Positions 1-8,613 of a DNA stretch of 64,000 nucleotides are shown in pieces. Made by a program: the position numbers and the translations under genes. The stretch is from positions 3,100,001 to 3,164,000 of the forward strand of contig NZ_CP075691.1 in the NCBI RefSeq assembly GCF_020026305.1, read 5' to 3'. The DNA comes from Streptomyces sp. 135 (GTDB lineage: Bacteria > Actinomycetota > Actinomycetes > Streptomycetales > Streptomycetaceae). Under the pieces are notes generated by a model. That model did not search any database. It was not told where the DNA came from and saw only the letters and a list, made by a program, of their open reading frames with translations. How positions within the stretch are numbered: position 1 is the first letter of the stretch; the number at the start of each line of letters is the position of its first letter.

Positions 1-2997
1 GAAGGCGATCTCGCCGCGCAGCGACAGCACGTCCAGCGGCTCGTCGGCGGCCTTGGTCGACGTCGGCTCCCGGAGCAGCTCCTGGATGCGGCCGAGCGAG
101 ACGGTGGCCTGCTGGTAGCCGTCGAAGACCTGGGAGAGCTGCTGGACGGGCGCGAAGAACAGGTCGATGTAGAGGAGGTAGGCGACGAGCGCGCCGGTGG
201 TCAGCGTGCCCGCCTGGACCCGGCCCGCCCCCACGATGAGGACGGCGACGACGGCGACGGACGACAGGAACTGCACGAACGGGAAGTACACGGAGATCAG
301 CCACTGGCCGCGGATGCGGGCCCGGCGGTAGCTGTCGCTGTTGCGGACGAACCGCTCGGCACCGGAGCGCTCGCGCCGGAAGGCCTGCACGATGCGCAGC
401 CCGGCGACGGACTCCTGGAGGTCGGCGTTGACGACGGAGACGCGCTCGCGGGCCAGTTCGTACGCCTTCACGCTGGACTTGCGGAAGAAGTACGTGCCGA
501 CGATCAGCAGCGGCAGGGTCGCGAAGACGACGAGGGCGAGTTCCACGTCGATGACGAGCAGGGCGGCCATGATGCCGAAGAAGGTGACGACGGAGACGAA
601 GGCGGTGACGAGGCCGGTCTGGAGGAACGTGGACAGCGCGTCCACATCGGTCGTCATCCGGGTCATGATGCGCCCGGTCAGCTCCCGCTCGTAGAAGTCG
701 AGCCCGAGCCGCTGGAGCTGCGCGAAGATCTTGAGCCGCAGCGAGTACAGGACCCGCTCGCCCGTACGTCCGGTCATCCGCATCTCGCCCGTCTGCGCCA
801 CCCACTGCACGGCGACGGCGGCGAGCGCGAGCCCTGCGGCCGTCCACACGGCGCCCAGCGCCAGCTGGTTGACGCCCTCGTCGATGCCGTGCCGGATCAG
901 GACGGGCAGCAGCAGGCCCATGCCCGCGTCGACGGCGACGAGCAGCAGGCTCAGCAGCAGCGGCAGCCCGAAGCCGCCCAGCAGCCTGCGCAGGCCGTAC
1001 GACTCCTCGGGGCGCACGGCACGCGCCTCGTCGATGCCGGGCTTGTCGTCCGCCGGGGGCAGCGCCTCGACCTGGGCGAGCAGCTCGGGCGTGGACGGCA
1101 TCCCGGAGAGCGCCGGGTCCTTGGCGGAGCCGGCCTCGCGGTCGCCGCTCCACAGGGCGGGCGTGATGCCGCGCTCGGCGTCGAACTCGGCGTCCAGCTC
1201 GTCTCGTACGGAGGTGTCCTCGGGCGGGTCCGCCGGGCGGGCGTGGCCGGGCGAGACGCCGCCCAGCTCGTCGGGGTCGGTGAGCAGGCGCCGGTAGAGG
1301 GCGGAGCGCTCCTGAAGTTCCTCGTGGGTGCCGACGTCGGCGAGGCGCCCGTCGTCGAGGACGGCGATGCGGTCGGCGAGGTTCAGGGTGGAGCGGCGGT
1401 GGGCGATGAGCAGGGTGGTGCGGCCCGCCATGACGCCGCGCAGCGCCTCGTGGATCTCGTGCTCCACGCGCGCGTCCACCGCCGACGTCGCGTCGTCGAG
1501 GACGAGCAGGCGGGGGTCGGTGAGGATGGCGCGGGCGAGCGCGATGCGCTGGCGCTGGCCTCCGGAGAGGGAGAGGCCCTGCTCGCCGACCGTGGTGTCG
1601 TACCCGTCGGGCAGTTCGGAGATGAACCGGTCGGCCTGGGCGGCGCGCGCGGCGGCCTCGATCTGCTCCTGGGTGGCGTCGGGATGGCCGTAGGCGATGT
1701 TGGCGCGGACCGTGTCGGAGAAGAGGAAGGAGTCCTCGGGCACCAGCCCGATGGCGGAGCGCAGGGAGTCGAGCGTCAGCTCGCGCACGTCGTGCCCGCC
1801 GATGAGGACGGCGCCGTGTGTCACGTCGTAGAAGCGGGGCAGCAGCAGCGACACGGTCGACTTGCCGCTGCCGGAGGAGCCGACGACGGCGAGGGTCTCG
1901 CCGGGGGTTATCTGGAAGGTCAGCCCGTCGAGGACGGGACGGTCGTCTTCGTACGCGAATCCCACGTCGTCGAACTCGACGGTGGCCGGGGCGTCGGCGG
2001 GCAGCTCCTTGGTGCCGTCGCTCATGCTCGGCTCGGTGTCGATGAGCTCGAGGACGCGCTCGACGCCCGCGCGGGCCTGCTGCCCGACGGTGAGGACCAT
2101 GGCGAGCATGCGCACGGGCCCGACGAGCTGCGCGAGGTAGGTGGAGAAGGCGACGAACGTGCCGAGCGTGATCTCGCCGCGCACGGCCAGCCAGCCGCCG
2201 AGGGCCAGCATGGCGACCTGGCCGAGCATGGGGACGGCCTGGAGGGCGGGGGTGTAGCGGGAGTTGAGGCGGATGGTCCGCATCCGCCCCGCGAAGAGCT
2301 TGCGCCCGACCTCGCGGAGCTTCCCGGTCTCCTGGTCCTCCTGCCCGAAGCCCTTCACCACGCGTACGCCGCTGACGGCGCCGTCGACCACTCCGGCGAC
2401 GGCGGCGGCCTGGGCCTGCGCGTACCAGGTGGCGGGGTGCAGCCGGGAGCGGGAGCGGCGGGCGATGAACCACAGGGCGGGGGCGACGGCGAGCGCGACG
2501 AGGGTGAGCGGCAGCGAGAGCCAGGCCATGATGCCCAGGGAGATCACGAAGAGCAGGATGTTGCCGATGGTCATCGGCAGCATGAAGAGCAGGCCCTGGA
2601 TGAGCTGGAGGTCGCTGGTCGCGCGGCCGACGACCTGCCCGGTGGACAGCTCGTCCTGGCGCCGCCCGTCGAGCCGCGTGATCGTCCCGTACATCTCGGT
2701 GCGCAGGTCGTGCTGGACGTCGAGGGCGAGACGGCCGCCGTAGTAGCGGCGGATGTAGGTGAAGACGTAGACGAGGACGGCGGCGCCGATCAGGGCCCCC
2801 GCCCAGGGGCCCATGGAGCTGCCGCCGCCCTTGCCGTCCTCCCCGATGACGTCATCGATGATCACCTTGGTGATCAGGGGTACGACGGCCATGACGGCCA
2901 TGCCGGCGAGCGAGGAACCGAGCGCGAGCACGACGTCCTTCGGATACCGCCAGGCGTATCCGGTGAGCCGCCGCGCCCATCCCCGTTGCTCTGTCAC
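1..2997 (-). CDS. ABC exporter, fused TMD-NBD-TMD-NBD (partial, C-terminus outside window)
   Basis: Inner-membrane ATP-driven exporter; the substrate cannot be read from sequence. The GTG start at 2997 is preceded by GGGAGG at good spacing, and 999 codons are open down to base 1. Order visible: first six-helix transmembrane domain (about residues 20-320), first nucleotide-binding domain with Walker A GSSGSGKST (about 372), signature LSGGQRQR (about 475) and Walker B LLVLDDATSAVD (about 497), then a second transmembrane domain (about 640-960). The second nucleotide-binding domain is only beginning at the window edge (LRGEIAF). The single-chain full-transporter arrangement implies roughly 1,240 residues. 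Drug or lipid export is the usual annotation of this family; which one applies here is unknown. Confidence 0.9.
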   Translation of the reverse strand, partial: MTEQRGWARRLTGYAWRYPKDVVLALGSSLAGMAVMAVVPLITKVIIDDVIGEDGKGGGSSMGPWAGALIGAAVLVYVFTYIRRYYGGRLALDVQHDLRTEMYGTITRLDGRRQDELSTGQVVGRATSDLQLIQGLLFMLPMTIGNILLFVISLGIMAWLSLPLTLVALAVAPALWFIARRSRSRLHPATWYAQAQAAAVAGVVDGAVSGVRVVKGFGQEDQETGKLREVGRKLFAGRMRTIRLNSRYTPALQAVPMLGQVAMLALGGWLAVRGEITLGTFVAFSTYLAQLVGPVRMLAMVLTVGQQARAGVERVLELIDTEPSMSDGTKELPADAPATVEFDDVGFAYEDDRPVLDGLTFQITPGETLAVVGSSGSGKSTVSLLLPRFYDVTHGAVLIGGHDVRELTLDSLRSAIGLVPEDSFLFSDTVRANIAYGHPDATQEQIEAAARAAQADRFISELPDGYDTTVGEQGLSLSGGQRQRIALARAILTDPRLLVLDDATSAVDARVEHEIHEALRGVMAGRTTLLIAHRRSTLNLADRIAVLDDGRLADVGTHEELQERSALYRRLLTDPDELGGVSPGHARPADPPEDTSVRDELDAEFDAERGITPALWSGDREAGSAKDPALSGMPSTPELLAQVEALPPADDKPGIDEARAVRPEESYGLRRLLGGFGLPLLLSLLLVAVDAGMGLLLPVLIRHGIDEGVNQLALGAVWTAAGLALAAVAVQWVAQTGEMRMTGRTGERVLYSLRLKIFAQLQRLGLDFYERELTGRIMTRMTTDVDALSTFLQTGLVTAFVSVVTFFGIMAALLVIDVELALVVFATLPLLIVGTYFFRKSSVKAYELARERVSVVNADLQESVAGLRIVQAFRRERSGAERFVRNSDSYRRARIRGQWLISVYFPFVQFLSSVAVVAVLIVGAGRVQAGTLTTGALVAYLLYIDLFFAPVQQLSQVFDGYQQATVSLGRIQELLREPTSTKAADEPLDVLSLRGEIAF

Positions 2998-3084
2998 TCA
3001 GTGCCTCCCGGTCGTCCGTACTGCCGGAAGGCACCAACGCCGCGACGAGCCGATTTCATCCCGCCGCAACAAAAACGGGGCCCG

Positions 3085-4026
3085 TCAGCTGCCGGGCACG
3101 GCCACGAACGCCTCACGCGGGGTGTCCGTCGGGACGTAGCGGTGGGCGGCGGGGGCCTGGGGCGTCAGGTCCTTGTGGATGGCCTTGGCGACGCCCTGGA
3201 TGGTGGCGACGCCGTAGTTCATGGTGCTGTTGCCATGCGTGAGCACGGAGATCGTGTAGTCGTGGCCGCCGCCCTTGAACGCGCCGATGCTGTGCACGCG
3301 CCAGCCGTGGGTCGAACGCTGGAGCCAGCCGTTCTTGACGTGTATGGCGACACCGGAGGGCGCGCCCGCCGGAGTGCCCCAGCGCTGCGCGGAGACGACC
3401 TTGCCCATCAGCTTCAGTATGTAGGCGCGCGCGTTGTCGCTCAGGACGGAGTTCTTGGCGGTGATCAGCGCGAGGAGCTTCTGCTCGTCGGCCGCGTTGA
3501 TCCGGGTGAGGCCCCAGTAGCCGCCGGAGCCCGGCACGGTCTTCGTCATCTTCGCGGCCTTGAGGAAGGCGTTGATCTTTCCGGTGCCGAGCTGGCGCCA
3601 GAGTGTGCTGGTCGCCGTGTTGTCCGACTTGGTGATCATGGCGTACGCGAGGTCCGACTCGCGTTCCGTCAGCTTGCGGTCGGTCTTCTTCGCGTCCCAC
3701 AGGAGCGTGGCGAGGACGGTCGCCTTGACGACGCTGGCCGAGTCGAACGAAGTGGTCGAGCGCAGGGTGCAGGTGGTGTCCGTGGCGCGGTCGTGAAGCC
3801 CGATGGCGATGGTGCCCTTGCGGTTCTTCAGCGCGGCGGTGATGTCCTTGGTGAGCTTGGCGGCGAGGCCGGCCTGCGCGGACGTGCAGCTGACGGTCGG
3901 CGCGGGCGCGGCGACGGCGGGCGCGGAGCCCGCGACCGCGCCGAGCGGCACGAGGACGCCGGCGGCGAGCCCCGCCGAGAGCAGGCGGGCACGCCGGGAT
4001 ATCCCGGTTACCGGGTGGTGCGTCAT
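3085..4026 (-). CDS. Secreted serine hydrolase, class A beta-lactamase-like
   Basis: 313 residues with an N-terminal signal peptide (arginine-rich start, hydrophobic stretch 14-32, cleavage near AVA-A at 37-40). The active-site triad of the penicillin-binding/class A beta-lactamase fold is visible: SVVK at 98-101, SDN at 134-136, and KNG at 231-233 where KTG or KSG is usual. No clear E166-type deacylation motif was found, so it may be a peptidoglycan-related hydrolase or an inactive homologue rather than a true resistance enzyme. It is probably monocistronic: a 22-bp-stem hairpin separates it from the upstream TPP-enzyme gene, and the ABC exporter gene starts 88 bp beyond its stop with its own ribosome binding site. 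Confidence 0.85.
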   Translation of the reverse strand: MTHHPVTGISRRARLLSAGLAAGVLVPLGAVAGSAPAVAAPAPTVSCTSAQAGLAAKLTKDITAALKNRKGTIAIGLHDRATDTTCTLRSTTSFDSASVVKATVLATLLWDAKKTDRKLTERESDLAYAMITKSDNTATSTLWRQLGTGKINAFLKAAKMTKTVPGSGGYWGLTRINAADEQKLLALITAKNSVLSDNARAYILKLMGKVVSAQRWGTPAGAPSGVAIHVKNGWLQRSTHGWRVHSIGAFKGGGHDYTISVLTHGNSTMNYGVATIQGVAKAIHKDLTPQAPAAHRYVPTDTPREAFVAVPGS

Positions 4027-4137
4027 GAAGTCTGTCCCATCCCCTTGATCCGTACGGGATCCCCCGTGGGCCCGTACGAGCGCGCCCCCGGCGCACTCTC
4101 ACCACATGACTCACCGGTGGCGGTGAAGGTTGTACGA

Positions 4138-4163
4138 GGGGCCGGGCCTCTCGGCCCGGCCCC
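4138..4163 (-). terminator. GC-rich hairpin after the TPP-enzyme gene
   Basis: Perfect inverted repeat GGGGCCGGGCC / GGCCCGGCCCC with a TCTC loop, 40 bp past the stop of the TPP-dependent enzyme on the minus strand. No U-tract, as is common in Streptomyces. It would insulate the downstream beta-lactamase-like gene, whose promoter must then lie in 4027-4137. Confidence 0.75.
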
Positions 4164-4202
4164 TCGGTCCTGCCCCTCGGCCGAGCAGGTCGGCCCGGCA
4201 GG

Positions 4203-5891
4203 TCAGCCCAGATGCGTGGGCGCGAACATCCGCAGCACCGCCGGGAGCACCACCACGGACGGCCCCGGCTCCGCCAGCGCCTTCGCCAGGTCGTCCCGGA
4301 GCGTCTCCGGGGACGTGCGCACACCCGGCACCCCGAAGGACTCCGCGAGCGCCACGAAGTCGGGCCGCGCCAGCTCCGTGCCGGTCGCCTCGCCGAACGC
4401 GTCGGACATGTACTCGCGCAGGATGCCGTAACCGCCGTCGTCGACGATCAGCCACGTCACGTTGAGCCCGTACTGCCGCGCGGTCGCCAGCTCCGCTATC
4501 GAGTACATCGCGCCGCCGTCACCCGAGACGGCGAGGACCGGATGGGAGGGGTCGGCGACGGCGGCGCCCAGCGCCGCCGGGAAGCCGTAGCCGAGGCCGC
4601 CCGCGCCCTGCGCCGAGTGCATCGTGTTGGGGCGCCGCGCGTCGAACGCCGACCAGGCCCAGTAGGCGAGGATCGTCATGTCCCAGAAGGACGGCGCCGC
4701 GTCCGGCAGCGCCTCACGGACGGCGGCCAGGACCTGCTGCTCCAGCGTGAGGTCCTGCGCGGCGATCCGCTCCCGGACGCGGTCCAGCACCGCCCGCACC
4801 CGCTCGGGCGCCGACGGGTCCTCGCGGGGCGCGTCGATCGTCTCCAGGAGGGCCGACAGCGCGAGCCGCGCGTCCGCGTGGATGCCGAGCCCGGGGTGGT
4901 TGGACTCCAGCTTCCCCGCGTCCGCCTCGATCTGGATGACCCGGCCGCGCGGCTTGAAGGTGTGGTAGTTCGAGGACAGTTCACCGAGGCCGGAGCCGAC
5001 CACGAGCAGGACGTCCGCGTCCTCCAGGAAGTCCGTGGTGTGGCTGTCCTCCAGCCAGGACTGGAGGGACAGCGGGTGCTCCCAGGGGAAGGCGCCCTTG
5101 CCGCCGAAGGTCGTGACCACGGGGGCGTTCACCAGCTCCGCCAGGGCGAGGAGCTTCCCGGAGGCGTCCGAGCGGATGACGCCGCCGCCCGCGATGATCG
5201 CCGGCCGCTCCGCGCGCGTGAGGAGGTCGGCGGCGACGGCCGTCAGTTCGGGGCGCGGCACGACCTCGTCCGGCGTCGCGTCCATGGCCGTGACGACCGG
5301 CAGCGTCGTCTCCGCGAGCAGTACGTCCTGCGGGATCTCCACCCAGACCGGGCCGTGCGGCGCGGTGAGCGCGGACTCCCAGGCCGCGGCGATCGCCGAC
5401 GGGATCTGGGAGGCCGTGCGCACCGGGTGGACCGACTTCACGATGTCGCGGAAGGACGCCCGCTGGTCGCGCAGCTCGTGCAGGTAGCCGTGGCGGCCGC
5501 CGCCGAGCCCCGCCACCGGCACCTGACTGGCGATGGCGAGGACCGGCGACGAACCCGCCGCCGCCTCCTGGAGCGCGGCGAGCGAGGTCAGCGCGCCGGG
5601 CCCGGTGGAGAGCAGCAGCGGGGCGACCTCACCGGTGATCCGGCCGTACGCGTCCGCCGCGAACGCCGTGTTGTTCTCGACGCGCAGGCCGACGTACGAC
5701 AACGACGAGCGGCGCAGCGCGTCGAACATGCCGAGCGCGTGCTGGCCCGGCAGACCGAAGACGGTGGTCGCGCCGAGGCCGGACAGGGTCTCCATGACGA
5801 GGTCGCCGCCGTTGCGCCCCGGGGGCGGGTTCAGCGCGGCCTCGGTCTGCGCGGCGGTGGGCCGCAGCACGACATCGTGATCGTGGGTCAC
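4203..5891 (-). CDS. Thiamine pyrophosphate-dependent decarboxylase, acetolactate synthase family (possibly 2-ketoarginine decarboxylase)
   Basis: 562 residues with the three-domain acetolactate-synthase fold: N-terminal pyrimidine-binding domain with the TPP-activating glutamate in RVENN (E72), a central domain, and a C-terminal diphosphate-binding domain containing GDGGAMYS followed about 25 residues later by DDGGYG. The start overlaps the stop of the upstream ureohydrolase gene by 4 bp (ATGA), so the two are translationally coupled. Size and family match AruI, the 5-guanidino-2-oxopentanoate decarboxylase of the arginine transaminase route, and the ureohydrolase neighbour fits that reading (guanidinobutyrase would follow it). 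That assignment is inference from context; a generic acetolactate-synthase-like enzyme is the alternative. Confidence 0.8.
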   Translation of the reverse strand: MTHDHDVVLRPTAAQTEAALNPPPGRNGGDLVMETLSGLGATTVFGLPGQHALGMFDALRRSSLSYVGLRVENNTAFAADAYGRITGEVAPLLLSTGPGALTSLAALQEAAAGSSPVLAIASQVPVAGLGGGRHGYLHELRDQRASFRDIVKSVHPVRTASQIPSAIAAAWESALTAPHGPVWVEIPQDVLLAETTLPVVTAMDATPDEVVPRPELTAVAADLLTRAERPAIIAGGGVIRSDASGKLLALAELVNAPVVTTFGGKGAFPWEHPLSLQSWLEDSHTTDFLEDADVLLVVGSGLGELSSNYHTFKPRGRVIQIEADAGKLESNHPGLGIHADARLALSALLETIDAPREDPSAPERVRAVLDRVRERIAAQDLTLEQQVLAAVREALPDAAPSFWDMTILAYWAWSAFDARRPNTMHSAQGAGGLGYGFPAALGAAVADPSHPVLAVSGDGGAMYSIAELATARQYGLNVTWLIVDDGGYGILREYMSDAFGEATGTELARPDFVALAESFGVPGVRTSPETLRDDLAKALAEPGPSVVVLPAVLRMFAPTHLG

Positions 5892-6889
5892 CGCTCGCTC
5901 ACCGCCTGGCGGGGCAGGCGCGCCTCGGCGATCTGGCGGGACATGATCGTCGTCAGTTCGTACGCCGTGTGGGAGGCGGCGACCGCGGTGATCTCCGCGT
6001 GGTCGTAGGCCGGGGCGACCTCGACGACGTCCGCCGAGACGAGGTTGCAGGAGGCGAGGCCCCGCAGGATCTCCAGGAGCTCGCGGGAGGTCATGCCGCC
6101 CGCCTCGGGGGTGCCGGTGCCGGGCGCGTGGGCCGGGTCGAGGCAGTCGATGTCGATGGAGATGTACAGCGGGCGGTCACCGATGCGCTGGCGCAGCTGG
6201 TCGGCGACCTCGTCGGCGCCACGGCGGTAGATGTCCGCCGAGGTGACGATGCCGAAGCCCATCTTCTCGTCGTCGGTGAGGTCCTTCTTGCCGTACAGCG
6301 GGCCGCGCGTGCCGACGTGGGAGAGCGCCTCGGTGTCGAGGATGCCCTCTTCCACGGCGCGGCGGAACGGCGTGCCGTGCGTGTACTCGGCGCCGAAGTA
6401 CGTGTCCCAGGTGTCCAGGTGGGCGTCGAAGTGCAGCAGCGCGACCGGGCCGTGCTTCTTGGCCACGGAACGCAGCAGCGGCAGCGCGATGGTGTGGTCG
6501 CCGCCGAGGGTCATCATGCGGGCGCCGGAGCCGAGGAGGTCGTCGGCGGCGGCCTCGATGGTCTCCACCGCCTCGTTGATGTTGAAGGGGTTGGCGGAGA
6601 TGTCACCGGCGTCGGCGACCTGCGCGAGCGCGAAGGGGGAGGCGTCCTGCGCGGGGTTGTAGGGGCGCAGGAGGCGGGAGGCCTCGCGGATCGCGTTGCC
6701 GCCGAAGCGGGCGCCGGGGCGGTAGGAGACACCGGAGTCGAAGGGCACACCGACCACGGCGACGTCGGTCTTGCCGCCGACCTCGTCGAGCCGCGGCAGC
6801 CGCGCGTATGTCGCCGGGCCCGCGTACCGGGGGATGCGGGAGGAGTCGACGGGGCCGCGGGGGGTCGTCGGGTTCTCGGCGGTGCTCAT
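5888..6889 (-). CDS. speB: Agmatinase/guanidinobutyrase family ureohydrolase
   Basis: 333 residues, the normal length for the arginase/agmatinase superfamily. It hydrolyses a guanidino group to urea plus an amine using a binuclear Mn centre. All metal ligands are present: H132 (GGDHT), D155/H157/D159 (DAHLDTWD) and D246/D248 (SIDIDCLDP). The substrate could be agmatine, 4-guanidinobutyrate or 3-guanidinopropionate; sequence inspection does not separate these. Coupling by 4-bp overlap to a TPP decarboxylase and proximity to a sodium:solute symporter and a PucR regulator favour catabolism of an imported guanidino compound. The preceding 105-bp gap carries three tandem 9-bp repeats that may be an operator. 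Confidence 0.88.
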   Translation of the reverse strand: MSTAENPTTPRGPVDSSRIPRYAGPATYARLPRLDEVGGKTDVAVVGVPFDSGVSYRPGARFGGNAIREASRLLRPYNPAQDASPFALAQVADAGDISANPFNINEAVETIEAAADDLLGSGARMMTLGGDHTIALPLLRSVAKKHGPVALLHFDAHLDTWDTYFGAEYTHGTPFRRAVEEGILDTEALSHVGTRGPLYGKKDLTDDEKMGFGIVTSADIYRRGADEVADQLRQRIGDRPLYISIDIDCLDPAHAPGTGTPEAGGMTSRELLEILRGLASCNLVSADVVEVAPAYDHAEITAVAASHTAYELTTIMSRQIAEARLPRQAVSER

Positions 6890-6944
6890 GGTCGGTGTTC
6901 CTCCTGCTGGTGCGAGTACTGCGTTTCAAGTGTCGCGCGACCCA

Positions 6945-6971
6945 CTGACAACGCTGACAACGCTGACAACG
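6945..6971. repeat. Three tandem copies of CTGACAACG upstream of the ureohydrolase gene
   Basis: CTGACAACG occurs at 6945-6953, 6954-6962 and 6963-6971 without mismatch, flanked by an inverted pair CCCACTG (6941-6947) and CAGTGGG (6976-6982). It lies in the gap between the symporter stop and the ureohydrolase start, 56-82 bp upstream of that start, where an activator or repressor site would be expected. The nearby PucR-family gene is the obvious candidate regulator, but nothing in the sequence proves this. Confidence 0.6.
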
Positions 6972-6994
6972 GCGGCAGTGGGCCGCGCGGAGAT

Positions 6995-8452
6995 CTAGAC
7001 GGCCACCGGAGCCTGGGGCTCCGTGGTGGCCCCCCGCCCGGCGAGGCGTTCGCGCCAGGCGGCGAGCACGGCCGCGTCGGTGGGCTTCGTGGCGAGGGAG
7101 ACCGCCACGTACACGGCGAGCGAGATCAGCAGGCCGTAGTAGACCGGCTCGGTGGCGAGGATTCCGTACCCCCACATGAGCCCGATGACGGAGAGACCGC
7201 CGGCGGTGACGGCGGCGAGTGCGCCGGGAGCGGTGCCGCGGCGCCACAGCAGGCCGCCGAGGATCGGCACGAGCAGGCCGCCGACGAGCAGGTTGTAGGC
7301 GACGGTCAGCGCCTGGACCACGTCGTTGAGCGCGATGGCGATGACGATCACGGCGACGCCCATGATGAGGATGAAGGCGCGGTTGCCCTTGACCTCGTCG
7401 TGCCCCTCGCCCTCCGGGGCGCCCCTCCCCCGCAGCCGCGACCAGATGTCGTTGTTGGCGACGGTCGCGCAGGCGATGAGCGCTCCGGAGGACGTCGACA
7501 TGACGGCGGCAAGGGCGGCGGCGAGGACGAGTCCCCGTACGCCGATGGGCAGTTCGTCCTTGACGATGGTCGCGAAGGCCGCGTCGGCGTTCGGCAGCTT
7601 CGGGTACATCACCTTGGCGGCGGTGCCGATGACGGCGCCCGCGATCGCGTAGACGAGGCAGTAGGTACCGGCGACGGTGCCGCCGTAGCGGGCGACCTTG
7701 TCGCTGCGCGCGGTGAAGACGCGCTGCCAGATGTCCTGCCCGATGAGCATGCCGAACGTATAGATCAGCACGTACGTGAAGATCGTCTCGCCGCCGATGC
7801 CCAGCGGGTCGAAGTACTCGGTCGGCAGCTTCGCCTTCATCTCGCCGAACCCGCCGGCCTTGACGACGGCGATGGGCAGAAGCAGCAACAGCACACCGAT
7901 GGTCTTCACCACGAACTGCACCATGTCGGTGAGGGTGATGGACCACATGCCGCCGAGCGTCGAGTAGGCGACGACGATCGAGCCGCCCAGGACGATCGCG
8001 AGCGTGCGGTTCATGTCGAACAGGACGTCGAAGATGGTGGCGTACGCGATGGTCGAGGTGACCGCGAGCATCAGCGTGTACGCCCACATGACCACTCCGG
8101 AGATGACGCCCGCGCGCCCTCCGTAGCGCAGGTCGAGCATCTCGGAGACGGTGTAGACCTTCAGGCGCGCGATGCGGGCCGAGAAGAACACGCTGAGCGC
8201 GAGGAGTCCGAGGCCGATGGTGAAGACCATCCAGGCGCCCGAGAGCCCGTACTGGTAGCCGAGGCCGACGCCGCCGATGGTGGAGGCCCCGCCGAGGACG
8301 ATGGCGGCCATGGTCCCGGAGTACATCCACGGCCCGAGGCGCCGCCCGGCGACCAGGAACTCGGACTTCGACTTGGCGCGGCGCATGCCCCACCAGCCCA
8401 TGGCCAGCATCCCGGCGAGATAGACGACGATCACTGTGTAGTCGACGGCCAT
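6995..8452 (-). CDS. Sodium:solute symporter (SSS family)
   Basis: 485 residues from ATG 8452, chosen because AAGGAGG sits 8 bases upstream; a longer open frame upstream lacks support. The protein is almost entirely hydrophobic with about 13 predicted helices, beginning MAVDYTVIVVYLAGMLAMGW, and has the SSS-typical segments GRRLGPWMYSGTMAA and GGASTIGGVGLGYQYG, the latter in the helix that holds the Na-binding region. It probably imports the compound degraded by the downstream ureohydrolase and TPP enzyme. A separate promoter for those two is suggested by the 105-bp gap with repeats. Substrates in this family range from proline to urea and polyamines. Confidence 0.88.
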   Translation of the reverse strand: MAVDYTVIVVYLAGMLAMGWWGMRRAKSKSEFLVAGRRLGPWMYSGTMAAIVLGGASTIGGVGLGYQYGLSGAWMVFTIGLGLLALSVFFSARIARLKVYTVSEMLDLRYGGRAGVISGVVMWAYTLMLAVTSTIAYATIFDVLFDMNRTLAIVLGGSIVVAYSTLGGMWSITLTDMVQFVVKTIGVLLLLLPIAVVKAGGFGEMKAKLPTEYFDPLGIGGETIFTYVLIYTFGMLIGQDIWQRVFTARSDKVARYGGTVAGTYCLVYAIAGAVIGTAAKVMYPKLPNADAAFATIVKDELPIGVRGLVLAAALAAVMSTSSGALIACATVANNDIWSRLRGRGAPEGEGHDEVKGNRAFILIMGVAVIVIAIALNDVVQALTVAYNLLVGGLLVPILGGLLWRRGTAPGALAAVTAGGLSVIGLMWGYGILATEPVYYGLLISLAVYVAVSLATKPTDAAVLAAWRERLAGRGATTEPQAPVAV

Positions 8453-8613
8453 AAGGGGGGCCTCCTTCGCGCACCTCGGTGGCGTGTCGTGCAGATGGGG
8501 GTGAAGACCGCCGCGGGGACATCCGCCCGTACCCGCGGCCTGCGGTCGGCACGACCTTAGGTGGCCGCAAAGCAACCCTGAAGTGTACGTTTCATCCACT
8601 TACCGTGACCTAG

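Noticed and set aside
889..4431. A 1,180-codon open frame on the plus strand
   Set aside because: It runs antisense to the ABC exporter, beta-lactamase-like and TPP enzyme genes; its translation is low-complexity Gly/Arg/Asp typical of GC-rich shadow frames.
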